A stretch of DNA of 13,970 nt from Desulfobacterales bacterium (GCA_012974475.1 JAAXQD010000183.1:1-13970); one strand, 5' to 3'; positions 6,700 through 13,322 are shown, counted from the first letter of the stretch. Numbers and translations are program-made. The notes: generated by a model not told the origin, from the letters alone.

Positions 6700-7041
6700 T
6701 TATTTTGAATGACATTTTGTGCATGAAGTCGGACCGGCCTTTTTACCTTCCTTGGCCAGATTGCGGTGACAGCCCCTGCAATTATTCATGACTTGCTTTT
6801 TCTCTAATTTCCCCTCGTCTTTTAAAGCCTTTATTATGCCCAATTTCTGTGGAAATATGTCATGGCAGCTTTTGCAGTCGCCCAAAGTGTTTTGATGCTT
6901 TTGGTGCGGAAAATTGATCGTTCCTTTACTGCCGCCGTCAAGGGTAATCTCTGCCGGGCCTTTTTCTGTGATTCCAGCAGCGATTACACCCGCGGAAAGG
7001 ACTGCAAAAACGAAACATATGACAACGATGATCGACTTCAT
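6700..7041 (-). CDS. Periplasmic triheme cytochrome c, c7/class III type (113 aa)
   Basis: The N-terminus is a signal peptide (MKSIIVVICFVFAVLSAGVIAAG). The mature part has three heme sites: C56-KS-C-H60, C88-RG-C-H92 and C107-TK-C-H111, plus FPHQKH with H46 and H49, as in cytochromes c7/c3. Only five histidines are present, while three bis-His hemes need six. Where c7 has a His four residues before the second heme motif, this protein has V84 followed by M85. The start at 7041 is preferred over the longer frame to 7134 because it gives the signal peptide at residue 1 and has GGGAG seven bases upstream. It lies 96 bases after cydB in the bd oxidase cluster, so it may pass electrons in the periplasm. 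Its partner is unknown. Confidence 0.9.
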   Translation of the reverse strand: MKSIIVVICFVFAVLSAGVIAAGITEKGPAEITLDGGSKGTINFPHQKHQNTLGDCKSCHDIFPQKLGIIKALKDEGKLEKKQVMNNCRGCHRNLAKEGKKAGPTSCTKCHSK

Positions 7042-7137
7042 AGAGTATCTCCCATGGTTTTCCTCAATTTGTCCAAGGGGCTCGGAGTTTATGCTGATGG
7101 ATAAGGCCTTACCATAATCCCCAGGACCGTTCAATAA

Positions 7138-8166
7138 TTAGTATGCTTCTTCATGGGCAAGATCATCCGCTGTTACTTTACCTTTAAAGAGGTTATATGC
7201 CCAAACCTGATAGCCGATGATAACCGGAATAAATAATATTACCACAATCAGCATAATTTTCAAGGTCAGAGGGCTTGAAGAAGCATTGAATGCCGTTAGG
7301 CTGTATTTTGGGCTAAGGCTTGAAGGGAACAGGGTCGGATAAAGACCGATCACGCCGAAAAAGGTGGCTCCGACAATGGTAAGGGCCGAAGCAAACCAGG
7401 CTTTGAAAAAAGTTTTCTTTGATATAAAAAACCTGACGCTCAAAAGGGCAAGAACCGTCATCAGTATGACGGAAAAAAAGATCGGATGCGCAATATAGTT
7501 GTCATACAGACGGGTGGAGAACTTGCTGGCGATCAAAAAGACGACGGCTACCATAAGAAGGATCGGCCAAAGTTTATTGGCAGCGGAAACCGCACGCTCA
7601 TGAAGTTCTCCTGTCGATCTGATCGAAAGCCATAAAGCCCCGTGAACCAGAAAAAGAAGAACAAAAAGGACGCCGCCCAGAAGTCCGTATGGATTTAAGA
7701 GTGTAAAGAGTGTTCCGTGATAAATTCCGTTGTGATCGATGGGAATACCCTGAAAAATATTTGCAAAGGCCACGCCGAAAAGAAGCGCCGGTGTAAAGCT
7801 CCCGATAAAGATGCAGCTGTCCCAGACCTTTCGCCAAACCGGGTTGTCCACCTTGCCACGGAATTCAAAGGAAACACCTCTGAGAATAAGGGCAAATAGA
7901 ATCAACATTAACGCCGAATAAAGGGAAGAGAACATTACAGCATATACCAGAGGAAAGGCCGCAAAAGTAACCCCTCCGGCCGTTATGAGCCACATTTCAT
8001 TTCCGTCCCACAGGGGTCCTATCGCGTTGATCATGATCCGTTTGTCCTGGTCGGTTTTGCCAAGGAAAGGATACAGCGTTCCGATCCCGAAGTCGAATCC
8101 GTCCGTCATGAAGAATAGCGCCCATAAAAGGCCCCACAGGAAAAACCAGATCGTTTGTAAAACCAT
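7138..8166 (-). CDS. cydB: Cytochrome bd oxidase subunit II (342 aa)
   Basis: This is the integral membrane partner of CydA in the quinol-oxidising bd oxidase. Signature stretches are MTDGFDFGIGTL (20-31) and GPLWDGNEMWLITAGG (50-65), followed by about eight hydrophobic helices. Length is close to the family (E. coli ~379). It starts 39 bases after cydA, with an AGGAGG site before ATG 8166. The C-terminus ends with a short cytoplasmic tail, ADDLAHEEAY. No CydX-like small peptide is seen between cydB and the cytochrome gene. Confidence 0.97.
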   Translation of the reverse strand: MVLQTIWFFLWGLLWALFFMTDGFDFGIGTLYPFLGKTDQDKRIMINAIGPLWDGNEMWLITAGGVTFAAFPLVYAVMFSSLYSALMLILFALILRGVSFEFRGKVDNPVWRKVWDSCIFIGSFTPALLFGVAFANIFQGIPIDHNGIYHGTLFTLLNPYGLLGGVLFVLLFLVHGALWLSIRSTGELHERAVSAANKLWPILLMVAVVFLIASKFSTRLYDNYIAHPIFFSVILMTVLALLSVRFFISKKTFFKAWFASALTIVGATFFGVIGLYPTLFPSSLSPKYSLTAFNASSSPLTLKIMLIVVILFIPVIIGYQVWAYNLFKGKVTADDLAHEEAY

Positions 8167-8205
8167 TATTTCCTCCTGTTTTTTATCGCCGAGTTTTCCG
8201 GATTG

Positions 8206-9519
8206 CTAACTGCCGGTTTGAATCTCGGGGCCCTTTCGGGCATTTTGGGCAATTAAATAGAATCCGGTAGCTCCCAGTAAACCATACACCGCTAAAAATG
8301 CTATGAGAGAAATCAGAACCTGGGATGTCGCAATCGGAGAAACTGCGTCGGAGGTCCTCATCAGGCCATACACGATCCAGGGTTGACGGCCGACTTCGGC
8401 AACCACCCAACCCAGTTCACAGGCTAAATAGGGCAGGGGGATCGACAGCAGCATGAGCTTCAGATATTTGGGGCTGTCCACCAGGCGATCGCGTTTCAAC
8501 CAGCCCAGTACCGTTGCGAGAATAAAATAAAATCCCAGTCCGACCATCCCTTTAAATGCAAAAGAGGTGATCAACACCGGGGGTCTTTCATCCTTGGGAA
8601 AGGCTTTCAAACCCCGGACTTCTGCGTCGATATCGTGAAATACCAGGAAACTGAGCATGCCGGGTAATGCTCCGATTTCAATTGAATTTTTTTCATTTTC
8701 TTCATCCGGAAGGGCGAAAAGGTAGACCGGCGCCCGGGTGGTAGTTTCCCAAAGAGATTCCATAGCAGCCAGTTTTGTGGGCTGTTTTTCAGCAATGATG
8801 ACGCCGTTTATGTCGCCGACAACCACCACGATCACAGAAAAAATCGTTCCGAATACCAGCGCTATCCTAAATGAGCGTTTAAAAAAATCGATATTCTGTT
8901 TTTTCAACAAATGATAGGCGCTGACACCCATGACGAAAAAAGCGCTCAGTACATAGGCGGCGCTAACCGTGTGTAGAAATTTAAAGATGGCGTACTTTTG
9001 AAACAAGACAGCGGCGAAGTCCACCAGTTCCGCTCTTCCCTCCCGAATGGTAAAACCGACGGGATTCTGCATCCAGGCATTGGCAATGAGAATCCAAACC
9101 GCGGAAAAAGTTGCTGCGACGGCCACCAGCCACATCACCGTGGCATGGGCTTTTTTGGAAAGCTTTTTCCACCCGAAAATCCAGACACCGATCAGTGTCG
9201 ATTCCAGAAAAAAGGAGGTGGTGGCTTCAATAGCGAGAAGCGACCCAAAAATATCCCCCACATAGGCGGAATAGCGGGACCAGTTGGTTCCAAACTGGAA
9301 TTCAAGGGTTATCCCTGTAACAACACCCAGCGCAAAATTGATAAGGAACAGCTTACCCCAGAACTTTGTCATTCGAAGGTAGGTTTCGTCTCCGGTTTTG
9401 ACGTATTTGGTTTCCATATAGGCGACCAAAAACGATAACCCCAGGGTAAAGGGAACAAATAAAAAATGAAACATGGTGGCTGCTGCAAACTGCAGCCGTG
9501 AAAGCAATACCACATCCAT
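8206..9519 (-). CDS. cydA: Cytochrome bd oxidase subunit I, short Q-loop type (437 aa)
   Basis: This subunit oxidises quinol and reduces O2 to water at hemes b558, b595 and d in the cytoplasmic membrane. Residues corresponding to E. coli ligands are present: H18 (H19), H183 (H186) in KFLHTV, M325 (M393) in FKGMVGLG, E98 (E99) and E106 (E107) in the SLLAIEATTSFFLE helix, and K249/E254 of the Q-loop (KLAAMES). GRQPW is at 377-381. At 437 residues it is shorter than E. coli CydA (522), as expected for the short Q-loop class. ATG 9519 follows AAGGAG by six bases. It opens block C. In a strict anaerobe this enzyme removes oxygen and may give limited energy conservation. Confidence 0.98.
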   Translation of the reverse strand: MDVVLLSRLQFAAATMFHFLFVPFTLGLSFLVAYMETKYVKTGDETYLRMTKFWGKLFLINFALGVVTGITLEFQFGTNWSRYSAYVGDIFGSLLAIEATTSFFLESTLIGVWIFGWKKLSKKAHATVMWLVAVAATFSAVWILIANAWMQNPVGFTIREGRAELVDFAAVLFQKYAIFKFLHTVSAAYVLSAFFVMGVSAYHLLKKQNIDFFKRSFRIALVFGTIFSVIVVVVGDINGVIIAEKQPTKLAAMESLWETTTRAPVYLFALPDEENEKNSIEIGALPGMLSFLVFHDIDAEVRGLKAFPKDERPPVLITSFAFKGMVGLGFYFILATVLGWLKRDRLVDSPKYLKLMLLSIPLPYLACELGWVVAEVGRQPWIVYGLMRTSDAVSPIATSQVLISLIAFLAVYGLLGATGFYLIAQNARKGPEIQTGS

Positions 9520-9792
9520 GAGCGTCTCCTTTATAACGATGCGCCAGATCTTATCGATGTCAGTTTAAGGATGCTGAACTTCTCGGTAACCCCATATCGC
9601 AGTCTTTGGATTTCCGCTTTCCAAACTCGAACGGGAAATATTACATCCTTTATCACTGACCGTTATGTCCACTGAAAGCCTCCCCAGGAGAGGGAGAATC
9701 GAGAACCCGGTAAATGAAGGAATTAACACATCACCGAGATTTTTTGATAACTTGGTGCAATGAGCGAGGGCTGCTGAAATCAGAACAACGGT
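9520..9792. other. Intergenic region upstream of cydA
   Basis: This 273-base gap separates the small zinc-ribbon gene from cydA and probably holds the cydA promoter, but I see no convincing -35/-10, sigma-54, FNR or Rex site. A short imperfect stem (CTCCC ... GGGAG, around 9680-9697) is the only structure noticed. A 35-codon GTG frame at 9565-9672 with a good ribosome site is discussed among the rejected items. Confidence 0.5.
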
Positions 9793-9978
9793 TTAAGCCG
9801 CCCCTTCCAATTTACACTGGGTAAAGTCGATTTTCTGGTTGCAGCCGCTGCACACATGGGTTTGATCAAACTCATCTGAGAAGATTTCCATTTCTTTGGC
9901 ACAATTCGGGCATTTGCATGTAAACGACTTTAGCGTCTTGAAATTTTGAAAACCCGGACAATGTTGCGGTGTCGACAT
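9793..9978 (-). CDS. Small zinc-ribbon-like protein, unknown function (61 aa)
   Basis: I do not recognise a named function. The protein has seven cysteines, including C23-x2-C26 (CPNC) and C43-x2-C46 (CSGC), the layout of a four-Cys zinc ribbon or rubredoxin-like knuckle; C7, C21 and C55 are extra. It has no signal or membrane segment. The start at 9978 (MSTPQHCPGF) is preferred to an upstream one because AAGGAGA lies at the right distance and a longer frame would overlap the flavodoxin gene. It follows the flavodoxin by 37 bases and ends block B. A role with iron or redox proteins is suggested only by context. Confidence 0.75.
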   Translation of the reverse strand: MSTPQHCPGFQNFKTLKSFTCKCPNCAKEMEIFSDEFDQTHVCSGCNQKIDFTQCKLEGAA

Positions 9979-10015
9979 AATATTCTCCTTTTCCATACGT
10001 AAAGATGTGTAATCG

Positions 10016-10447
10016 TCACAGTTTCTCAGCGATTTCGCGGCCATAATCCTGGGCCATTTGAACCCCTCCGCCCAGAGAACTCGATTTGAGTCTTAAGGGG
10101 CCGCTGATCATGTCCATTTTAAAAATATTTTTCATGGTGTCGAAGATGCGGTCCGGTGCTTCTCCACTCCATCCAAAAGCACCGAACGCTCCCCCTGCTT
10201 TACCATCAAGTTCAGCCTTTTCAGCAAGAAAAAGCATGGTTTTCATCGCCTGGATCATATCGCCGTGATACGTGGCGGACCCAAATACAAGGGCATCATA
10301 CCCTTGAAGGTCTGTTTCATTTTTGATTGCGTTGACCTTCACGACCTTTGTTTCATGACCGGAAAATCGAATGCCTTCAGCAATGAGCTCGCCGATCTTA
10401 AAGGTCTCTCCGGTTCGCGTTGCACAGACAATAAGTACCTTTGCCAT
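10016..10447 (-). CDS. Flavodoxin-like protein (143 aa)
   Basis: This is a single flavodoxin domain. T10-RTGE-T15 forms the FMN phosphate loop, FGSATYHGD (55-63) the first isoalloxazine loop, and GAFGWSGEAP (88-97) the second. The last motif closely resembles that in the flavodoxin domain of the flavodiiron protein (AFGSYGWSGEG), so this looks like the stand-alone relative of that domain rather than a classical long-chain flavodoxin. It is an FMN electron carrier, probably cytoplasmic. The start at 10447 has AAGGAGAGG upstream. Its neighbours, ferritin, rubrerythrin and the rubredoxin-like protein, suggest electron supply to peroxide or iron reactions; the actual partner is not known. Confidence 0.92.
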   Translation of the reverse strand: MAKVLIVCATRTGETFKIGELIAEGIRFSGHETKVVKVNAIKNETDLQGYDALVFGSATYHGDMIQAMKTMLFLAEKAELDGKAGGAFGAFGWSGEAPDRIFDTMKNIFKMDMISGPLRLKSSSLGGGVQMAQDYGREIAEKL

Positions 10448-10481
10448 TTTAGATCCTCTCCTTAAACTTTATAGCACTATC

Positions 10482-10634
10482 TTAGATTCGCTTGTCAGTT
10501 TTCTCGAATTCGCAATCCGGTGTATAACAGGTGTTGTCAAGAAACTCGCACTTTTCCTTACAGGAAGGGCACTGATCCGGCGGCGCATCCGCTTCGAGGG
10601 CATATCCGCATTTTGAACATTTCCAGCTGGGCAT
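10482..10634 (-). CDS. Rubredoxin-like small Cys-rich protein (50 aa)
   Basis: MPSWKCSKCGYALEADAPPD begins like the rubredoxin tail domain of rubrerythrins: C6-x2-C9-G-Y, then C22-P-S-C25. Unlike a plain rubredoxin domain it continues with C29, C36 and C41 (a CYTPDC motif), seven cysteines in 50 residues, so it could bind a second metal or form a disulfide. It is preceded by an unusually strong ribosome site. It lies between ferritin and flavodoxin in block B. An electron carrier or metal sensor is plausible, but the function is not known. Confidence 0.82.
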   Translation of the reverse strand: MPSWKCSKCGYALEADAPPDQCPSCKEKCEFLDNTCYTPDCEFEKTDKRI

Positions 10635-10636
10635 AG

Positions 10637-10650
10637 GGATCACCTCCTTT
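10637..10650 (-). promoter_or_regulatory. Very strong Shine-Dalgarno site of the rubredoxin-like gene
   Basis: On the minus strand AAAGGAGGTGATCC precedes the ATG. It is complementary to essentially the whole 3' tail of bacterial 16S rRNA (GGATCACCTCCTTT). The GGAGG core sits eight bases before the ATG. It fixes the start at 10634 and predicts high translation of a very small protein. Confidence 0.85.
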
Positions 10651-10677
10651 CAATACAATTTTGATGATTATTTTCAA

Positions 10678-10701
10678 TACCCCTTCCGCTTGGGCGGGGT
10701 A
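10678..10701 (-). terminator. Hairpin after ferritin gene, possible attenuator
   Basis: TACCCC (minus strand, from 10701) and GGGGTA (ending 10678) form a six-base stem around a 12-base interior. It lies 30 bases after the ferritin stop. The following bases are TTGAAAATAATC, without a clear T-run, so it is more likely a partial terminator or RNA stabiliser than a full stop. Confidence 0.35.
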
Positions 10702-10730
10702 AAAGACGGTTCAATTAAATCTGATGTGGA

Positions 10731-11249
10731 TTACGATTCCAACTCGGTCGACATGTCAGGAGCTTGTCGTTTCGCCAACTCGCGATCCATCATAAAAAGA
10801 CCGCCTTTGGCATCCCCTAAAAGTTTAAGCTGCTCCAGCACATTGCCAACGCTATCTTCTTCTTCTACCTGTTCCGTAACAAACCACTGTAGAAATATCT
10901 GGGTCGCATGGTCGCGCTCTTCCAGAGCAACCTCGACCAAATCATTGATTAGGCCTGTAACCTTCTGCTCATGTTTTAATGTATCTTCAAACACAGCCAT
11001 GGGACCGTCCCATTCGTTGGGGGGTGCTTCAATTGCTGCCAGAATCACCCGCCCCCCTCGCTGATTGATGAATTCGTAGAACTTCATTGCATGCATCAGT
11101 TCTTCCTGAGCCTGAGCGTACATCCAGTTTGCAAATCCATCGAGATTGACAGATTTAAAATAGGCATTCATCGATAGGTACAGGTAAGAAGAATAGGTTT
11201 CAGCGATCATCTGTGCATTGAGCCCTTTTTGCATTCTATCCGAGAGCAT
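10731..11249 (-). CDS. ftn: Bacterial non-heme ferritin (172 aa)
   Basis: This protein oxidises Fe(II) and stores iron in a 24-subunit cytoplasmic shell. With the start at 11249 its numbering coincides with E. coli FtnA: E17, E50, H53, E94, Q127 and E130 are all present, so the ferroxidase centre is complete. The N-terminus MLSDRMQKGLNAQM is typical. This ATG is preferred over a GTG at 11267 because AAGGA lies eight bases upstream and the GTG would place the start inside the superoxide reductase gene. The gap to that gene is five bases, so the two are one operon. No heme-ligand Met typical of bacterioferritin is apparent. Confidence 0.95.
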   Translation of the reverse strand: MLSDRMQKGLNAQMIAETYSSYLYLSMNAYFKSVNLDGFANWMYAQAQEELMHAMKFYEFINQRGGRVILAAIEAPPNEWDGPMAVFEDTLKHEQKVTGLINDLVEVALEERDHATQIFLQWFVTEQVEEEDSVGNVLEQLKLLGDAKGGLFMMDRELAKRQAPDMSTELES

Positions 11250-11254
11250 TTGTA

Positions 11255-11629
11255 TTATCCTTTCCACAAGCCGTGAAGGTTGCAGTATTCACGTGCGGCG
11301 ACTTGATCTGCCGTTACATTAAATGTGGCTTCCGGGGCCTCGCCGGGATTAAGAAACTGGCGATACGCCTTGCCGTCTGCAATAATTTCAACCCATTCAA
11401 TGTAATGTTTTTCCTCCATAGGATGTGCAACGCTGCCGACCTTGACTTTTATGCCGCCCGAGACTTTTTCGATCACCGGGACGTGTTTCTCTTTGGCTGC
11501 ATCCACGATATTTTCAACCATCAGGACCATTGGTTGGCCACAGCATACCAGTTCTCCTCCACCACCGTGAAGGACTTCTACGATGTTCCCACATATTTCA
11601 CATTTGTACACTTCAAGTCTTTCCGCCAT
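11255..11629 (-). CDS. dfx: Desulfoferrodoxin, two-iron superoxide reductase (124 aa)
   Basis: This enzyme reduces superoxide to hydrogen peroxide in the cytoplasm without making O2, using rubredoxin as electron donor. The N-terminal desulforedoxin centre I has C10-x2-C13 and C29-C30. Centre II has H49 (with E47-K48 before it), H69, H75, C116 and H119 (EYCNLHG). All ligands are intact, and the length equals the two-iron class. The start at 11629 has AAAGGAGG. Rubrerythrin lies upstream and ferritin immediately downstream. These three enzymes handle superoxide, the resulting peroxide and released iron in turn. Confidence 0.97.
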   Translation of the reverse strand: MAERLEVYKCEICGNIVEVLHGGGGELVCCGQPMVLMVENIVDAAKEKHVPVIEKVSGGIKVKVGSVAHPMEEKHYIEWVEIIADGKAYRQFLNPGEAPEATFNVTADQVAAREYCNLHGLWKG

Positions 11630-11656
11630 TTTCTTTCCTCCTTTGATCGGTATATG

Positions 11657-11688
11657 CCCGCCTGCCGATGCCGAGCGAGGCAGGCGGG
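11657..11688. repeat. GC-rich perfect 10-bp inverted repeat between rbr and dfx
   Basis: CCCGCCTGCC (11657-11666) is followed after 12 bases by its exact complement GGCAGGCGGG (11679-11688). It would form a strong stem between the rubrerythrin stop and the superoxide-reductase ribosome site. No T-run follows, so RNA processing or attenuation is more likely than full termination. The same CCCGCCTGCC word occurs at 13703-13712, which suggests a dispersed palindromic repeat family. Confidence 0.7.
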
Positions 11689-11707
11689 TCTGAATTTAAC
11701 AAAAAGA

Positions 11708-12283
11708 TTACCAGTTTTCTCCAAGCAGTTCAAAATGAGCCTGTGGATGGGCGCAGGCCGGACACAACTCCGGAGCCTCTTCGCCTTCATGAAGATATCC
11801 GCAGTTGCGGCATCGCCATGTTACGGTTTCATCCTTTTTAAATACCTTCCCGGCGTTTATATTGGCGGCTAGGTCGTCATATCTTTTTTCATGCTGCTTC
11901 TCCGCAACCGAGATCGCCTCAAATACCGCGGCAATAGCGTTGAATCCTTCTTCACGTGCCACTCTTGCAAAACCGGGGTACATTTCGGTGTGCTCATAAT
12001 GTTCTCCTGCGGCGGCAGCTTTCAGATTTTCAAGGGTCGTGCCGATGACGCCTGCAGGAAAAGCCGCTAGGATTTCAACTTCGCCGCCCTCAAGAAATTT
12101 GAAAAATCTTTTGGCATGCTCCTTTTCCTGATTGGCAGTTTCGGTAAAAATATCTGATATCTGAACGTAGCCCTCTTTTTTGGCCTTACTGGCAAAATAG
12201 GTGTATCGATTTCTTGCCTGAGATTCCCCTGCGAATGCAGTTAAAAGGTTTTTTTCGGTTTGAGTTCCTTTTAAACTCGCCAT
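11708..12283 (-). CDS. rbr: Rubrerythrin (191 aa)
   Basis: This is a cytoplasmic peroxidase that reduces hydrogen peroxide with electrons from rubredoxin. The ferritin-like diiron domain (1-~147) has E20, E53, H56, E94, E97, E128 and H131, all present, including the E97 that switches on reduction. The C-terminal rubredoxin domain has C158-x2-C161 and C174-x2-C177. Length equals the Desulfovibrio protein (191). The start at 12283 follows AAGGAGG. It is the second gene of block B, after a small unknown protein. Confidence 0.98.
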   Translation of the reverse strand: MASLKGTQTEKNLLTAFAGESQARNRYTYFASKAKKEGYVQISDIFTETANQEKEHAKRFFKFLEGGEVEILAAFPAGVIGTTLENLKAAAAGEHYEHTEMYPGFARVAREEGFNAIAAVFEAISVAEKQHEKRYDDLAANINAGKVFKKDETVTWRCRNCGYLHEGEEAPELCPACAHPQAHFELLGENW

Positions 12284-12371
12284 GTTTAGTTCCTCCTTTT
12301 ATTTTGTTGATATCGTTGTCGCTGATAAATATCCCTGTCCAAAAGCGCGAATGCTTAGGGAGCTTCAATTT

Positions 12372-12584
12372 TTATTCAGGCTCTTCTTCCCACAATCCCT
12401 TTTGAATATGATTTTCCCTTTCCTGCTCGGCTAATTTTTTTAGCTTATAGGCCGCATCTCGCAACACTCCGTATAGGATGCCGCACCCCGTATCTTCACG
12501 ATCAATGTCACCCTTATCTGCAACTCGGATCATCTCATCCACAAGATTAAGGGTTCTTTTTATGTTGTAATCGCAGGACCTCAA
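12372..12584 (-). CDS. Small conserved-looking helical protein, unknown function (70 aa, TTG start)
   Basis: I cannot name this protein. It is charged and mostly helical: (M)RSCDYNIKRTLNLVDEMIRVAD, then DREDTGCGILYGVLRDAAYKLKKLA, and an acidic end, LWEEEPE. Cysteines are C4 and C34. There is no signal or membrane segment. No ATG or GTG is in frame upstream. The TTG at 12584 has TGGAG eight bases before it and is taken as start. It lies 88 bases before rubrerythrin, downstream of two candidate promoters, so it is the likely first gene of block B. The frame stays open ~30 codons upstream and is Cys-rich there (see findings), so the true 5' end is uncertain. Confidence 0.7.
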   Translation of the reverse strand: MRSCDYNIKRTLNLVDEMIRVADKGDIDREDTGCGILYGVLRDAAYKLKKLAEQERENHIQKGLWEEEPE

Positions 12585-12625
12585 GGGGCATTCTCCATTT
12601 TTGCAATTTTTCTCCTTATCAATGT

Positions 12626-12642
12626 AACAAGTTCCGTGCCAG
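12626..12642 (-). promoter_or_regulatory. Candidate sigma-54 promoter of block B
   Basis: The minus strand reads CTGGCACGGAACTTGTT. Against the sigma-54 consensus YTGGCACGRNNNTTGCW the only deviation is T for C in the -12 element. GG and G(T) are separated by the required ten bases. A transcript from here would start near 12614, 30 bases before the TTG start of the small protein. Confidence 0.5.
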
Positions 12643-12665
12643 ACAGAAAAAAATATTCGAATAAC

Positions 12666-12699
12666 GTATAATTATTTGAATATTCACATATTATTCCAA
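12666..12699 (-). promoter_or_regulatory. Candidate sigma-70 promoter with PerR/Fur-like operator over the -10
   Basis: On the minus strand TTGGAA (12699-12694) and AATAAT (12676-12671) are 17 bases apart, a fair -35/-10 pair. The 15-mer TTCAAATAATTATAC (12680-12666) matches 11 of 14 specified positions of the PerR box TTATAATNATTATAA and covers the -10. In a region this AT-rich some similarity is expected by chance, so this is suggestive only. Peroxide-responsive repression of rubrerythrin by PerR is established in related organisms. Confidence 0.3.
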
Positions 12700-12845
12700 T
12701 TTGATCCGCACATCTGGAAAACACGTCGCTACTCGAGATATTAAGGCTAAATGCTTTAATGGGTTTTGTTTAGGTGTTGAAACGGCTAAAAACTGTCTCA
12801 TGTTCATATTTGATACACAATTGTATTATGAAACAAGAAGTGCTG

Positions 12846-13322
12846 CTAATTTTTATGAGCGATGAGTTCTTTGCTTAAAATTCTGATATGGCCCATTTCT
12901 TCTTTAATGATTTCGTCCAGTTTATCCTTTCCGAACTTGTCCGGAACCAGATCCTTCATGCCCAGATAAAAGACGATGGAATCTTTTTCAGCCAGGATGG
13001 CTGCCTTGAGTATCTCTCTCATCGAAGAAAGATCGATCTCTTTTTCAAAAAACACCTGGGTATCCGCCAGCGAACGAAGATAGAGGGCGGATTCGTGCTG
13101 CGGGTCGAAAACCGTCGCTGCTTTGGCTTTTTCGGAAAGATTCGACCTAAGAAGAGCGAAGGTCTTTTCATGGGCATCTTCCATTTCCGCAAGACGTATC
13201 AAGAACGCCTTCGCCTTAGGATCGTCAGCGTTTTCAGCGGCGTTTCTATAGAACTGTGCTCCGTTTCTTTCCAGCTTTTCAGCCATCTCGAATACATCAT
13301 CTGCGGTAAAATCATACGCCAT
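12846..13322 (-). CDS. Rubrerythrin-like diiron protein without rubredoxin domain (158 aa)
   Basis: This is a four-helix ferritin-like domain. Likely iron ligands are E18 (in EKLERNGAQFY), E48-x2-H51 (EMEDAH), E112 (LAEKDSI) and E142-x2-H145 (EEMGHI), a full carboxylate/His set. It stops where rubrerythrin would continue with a rubredoxin domain, so electrons must come from a separate carrier, possibly one of the rubredoxins or the zinc-ribbon protein encoded just upstream. A peroxidase or oxygen-handling role is likely from the family. The start at 13322 has AAAAGGA; the gap to the upstream gene is 24 bases. The pair lies behind the sigma-54 promoter. Confidence 0.9.
   Translation of the reverse strand: MAYDFTADDVFEMAEKLERNGAQFYRNAAENADDPKAKAFLIRLAEMEDAHEKTFALLRSNLSEKAKAATVFDPQHESALYLRSLADTQVFFEKEIDLSSMREILKAAILAEKDSIVFYLGMKDLVPDKFGKDKLDEIIKEEMGHIRILSKELIAHKN

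Noticed and set aside
6700..7134. Longer N-terminus for the triheme cytochrome
   Set aside because: The extra 31 residues would bury the signal peptide; the internal ATG at 7041 has a good ribosome site.
7042..7137. CydX-like small subunit after cydB
   Set aside because: No frame of suitable length with a hydrophobic segment and ribosome site was found in the gap.
9565..9672. 35-codon GTG frame upstream of cydA with GGGGAGG before it
   Set aside because: The ribosome site is good, but the peptide has no recognisable features and there is no other support; chance is likely.
9896..9912. Plus-strand TTGGCACAATTCGGGCA, sigma-54-like
   Set aside because: It lies inside a coding sequence on the opposite strand, where the Cys-Pro-Asn-Cys codons explain it, and no plus-strand gene follows.
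10637..10650. Plus-strand GGATCACCTCCTTT, identical to the 3' end of 16S rRNA
   Set aside because: No rRNA sequence precedes it; it is the reverse complement of a strong Shine-Dalgarno site at the right distance from an ATG.
11273..11872. Plus-strand open frame of 199 codons
   Set aside because: It runs antisense through the superoxide reductase and rubrerythrin genes and has no recognisable features.
12777..12787. TTGAAACGGCT as a CRISPR-type or direct repeat
   Set aside because: Only two copies ten kilobases apart and no regular spacing; noted only as a possible dispersed repeat.
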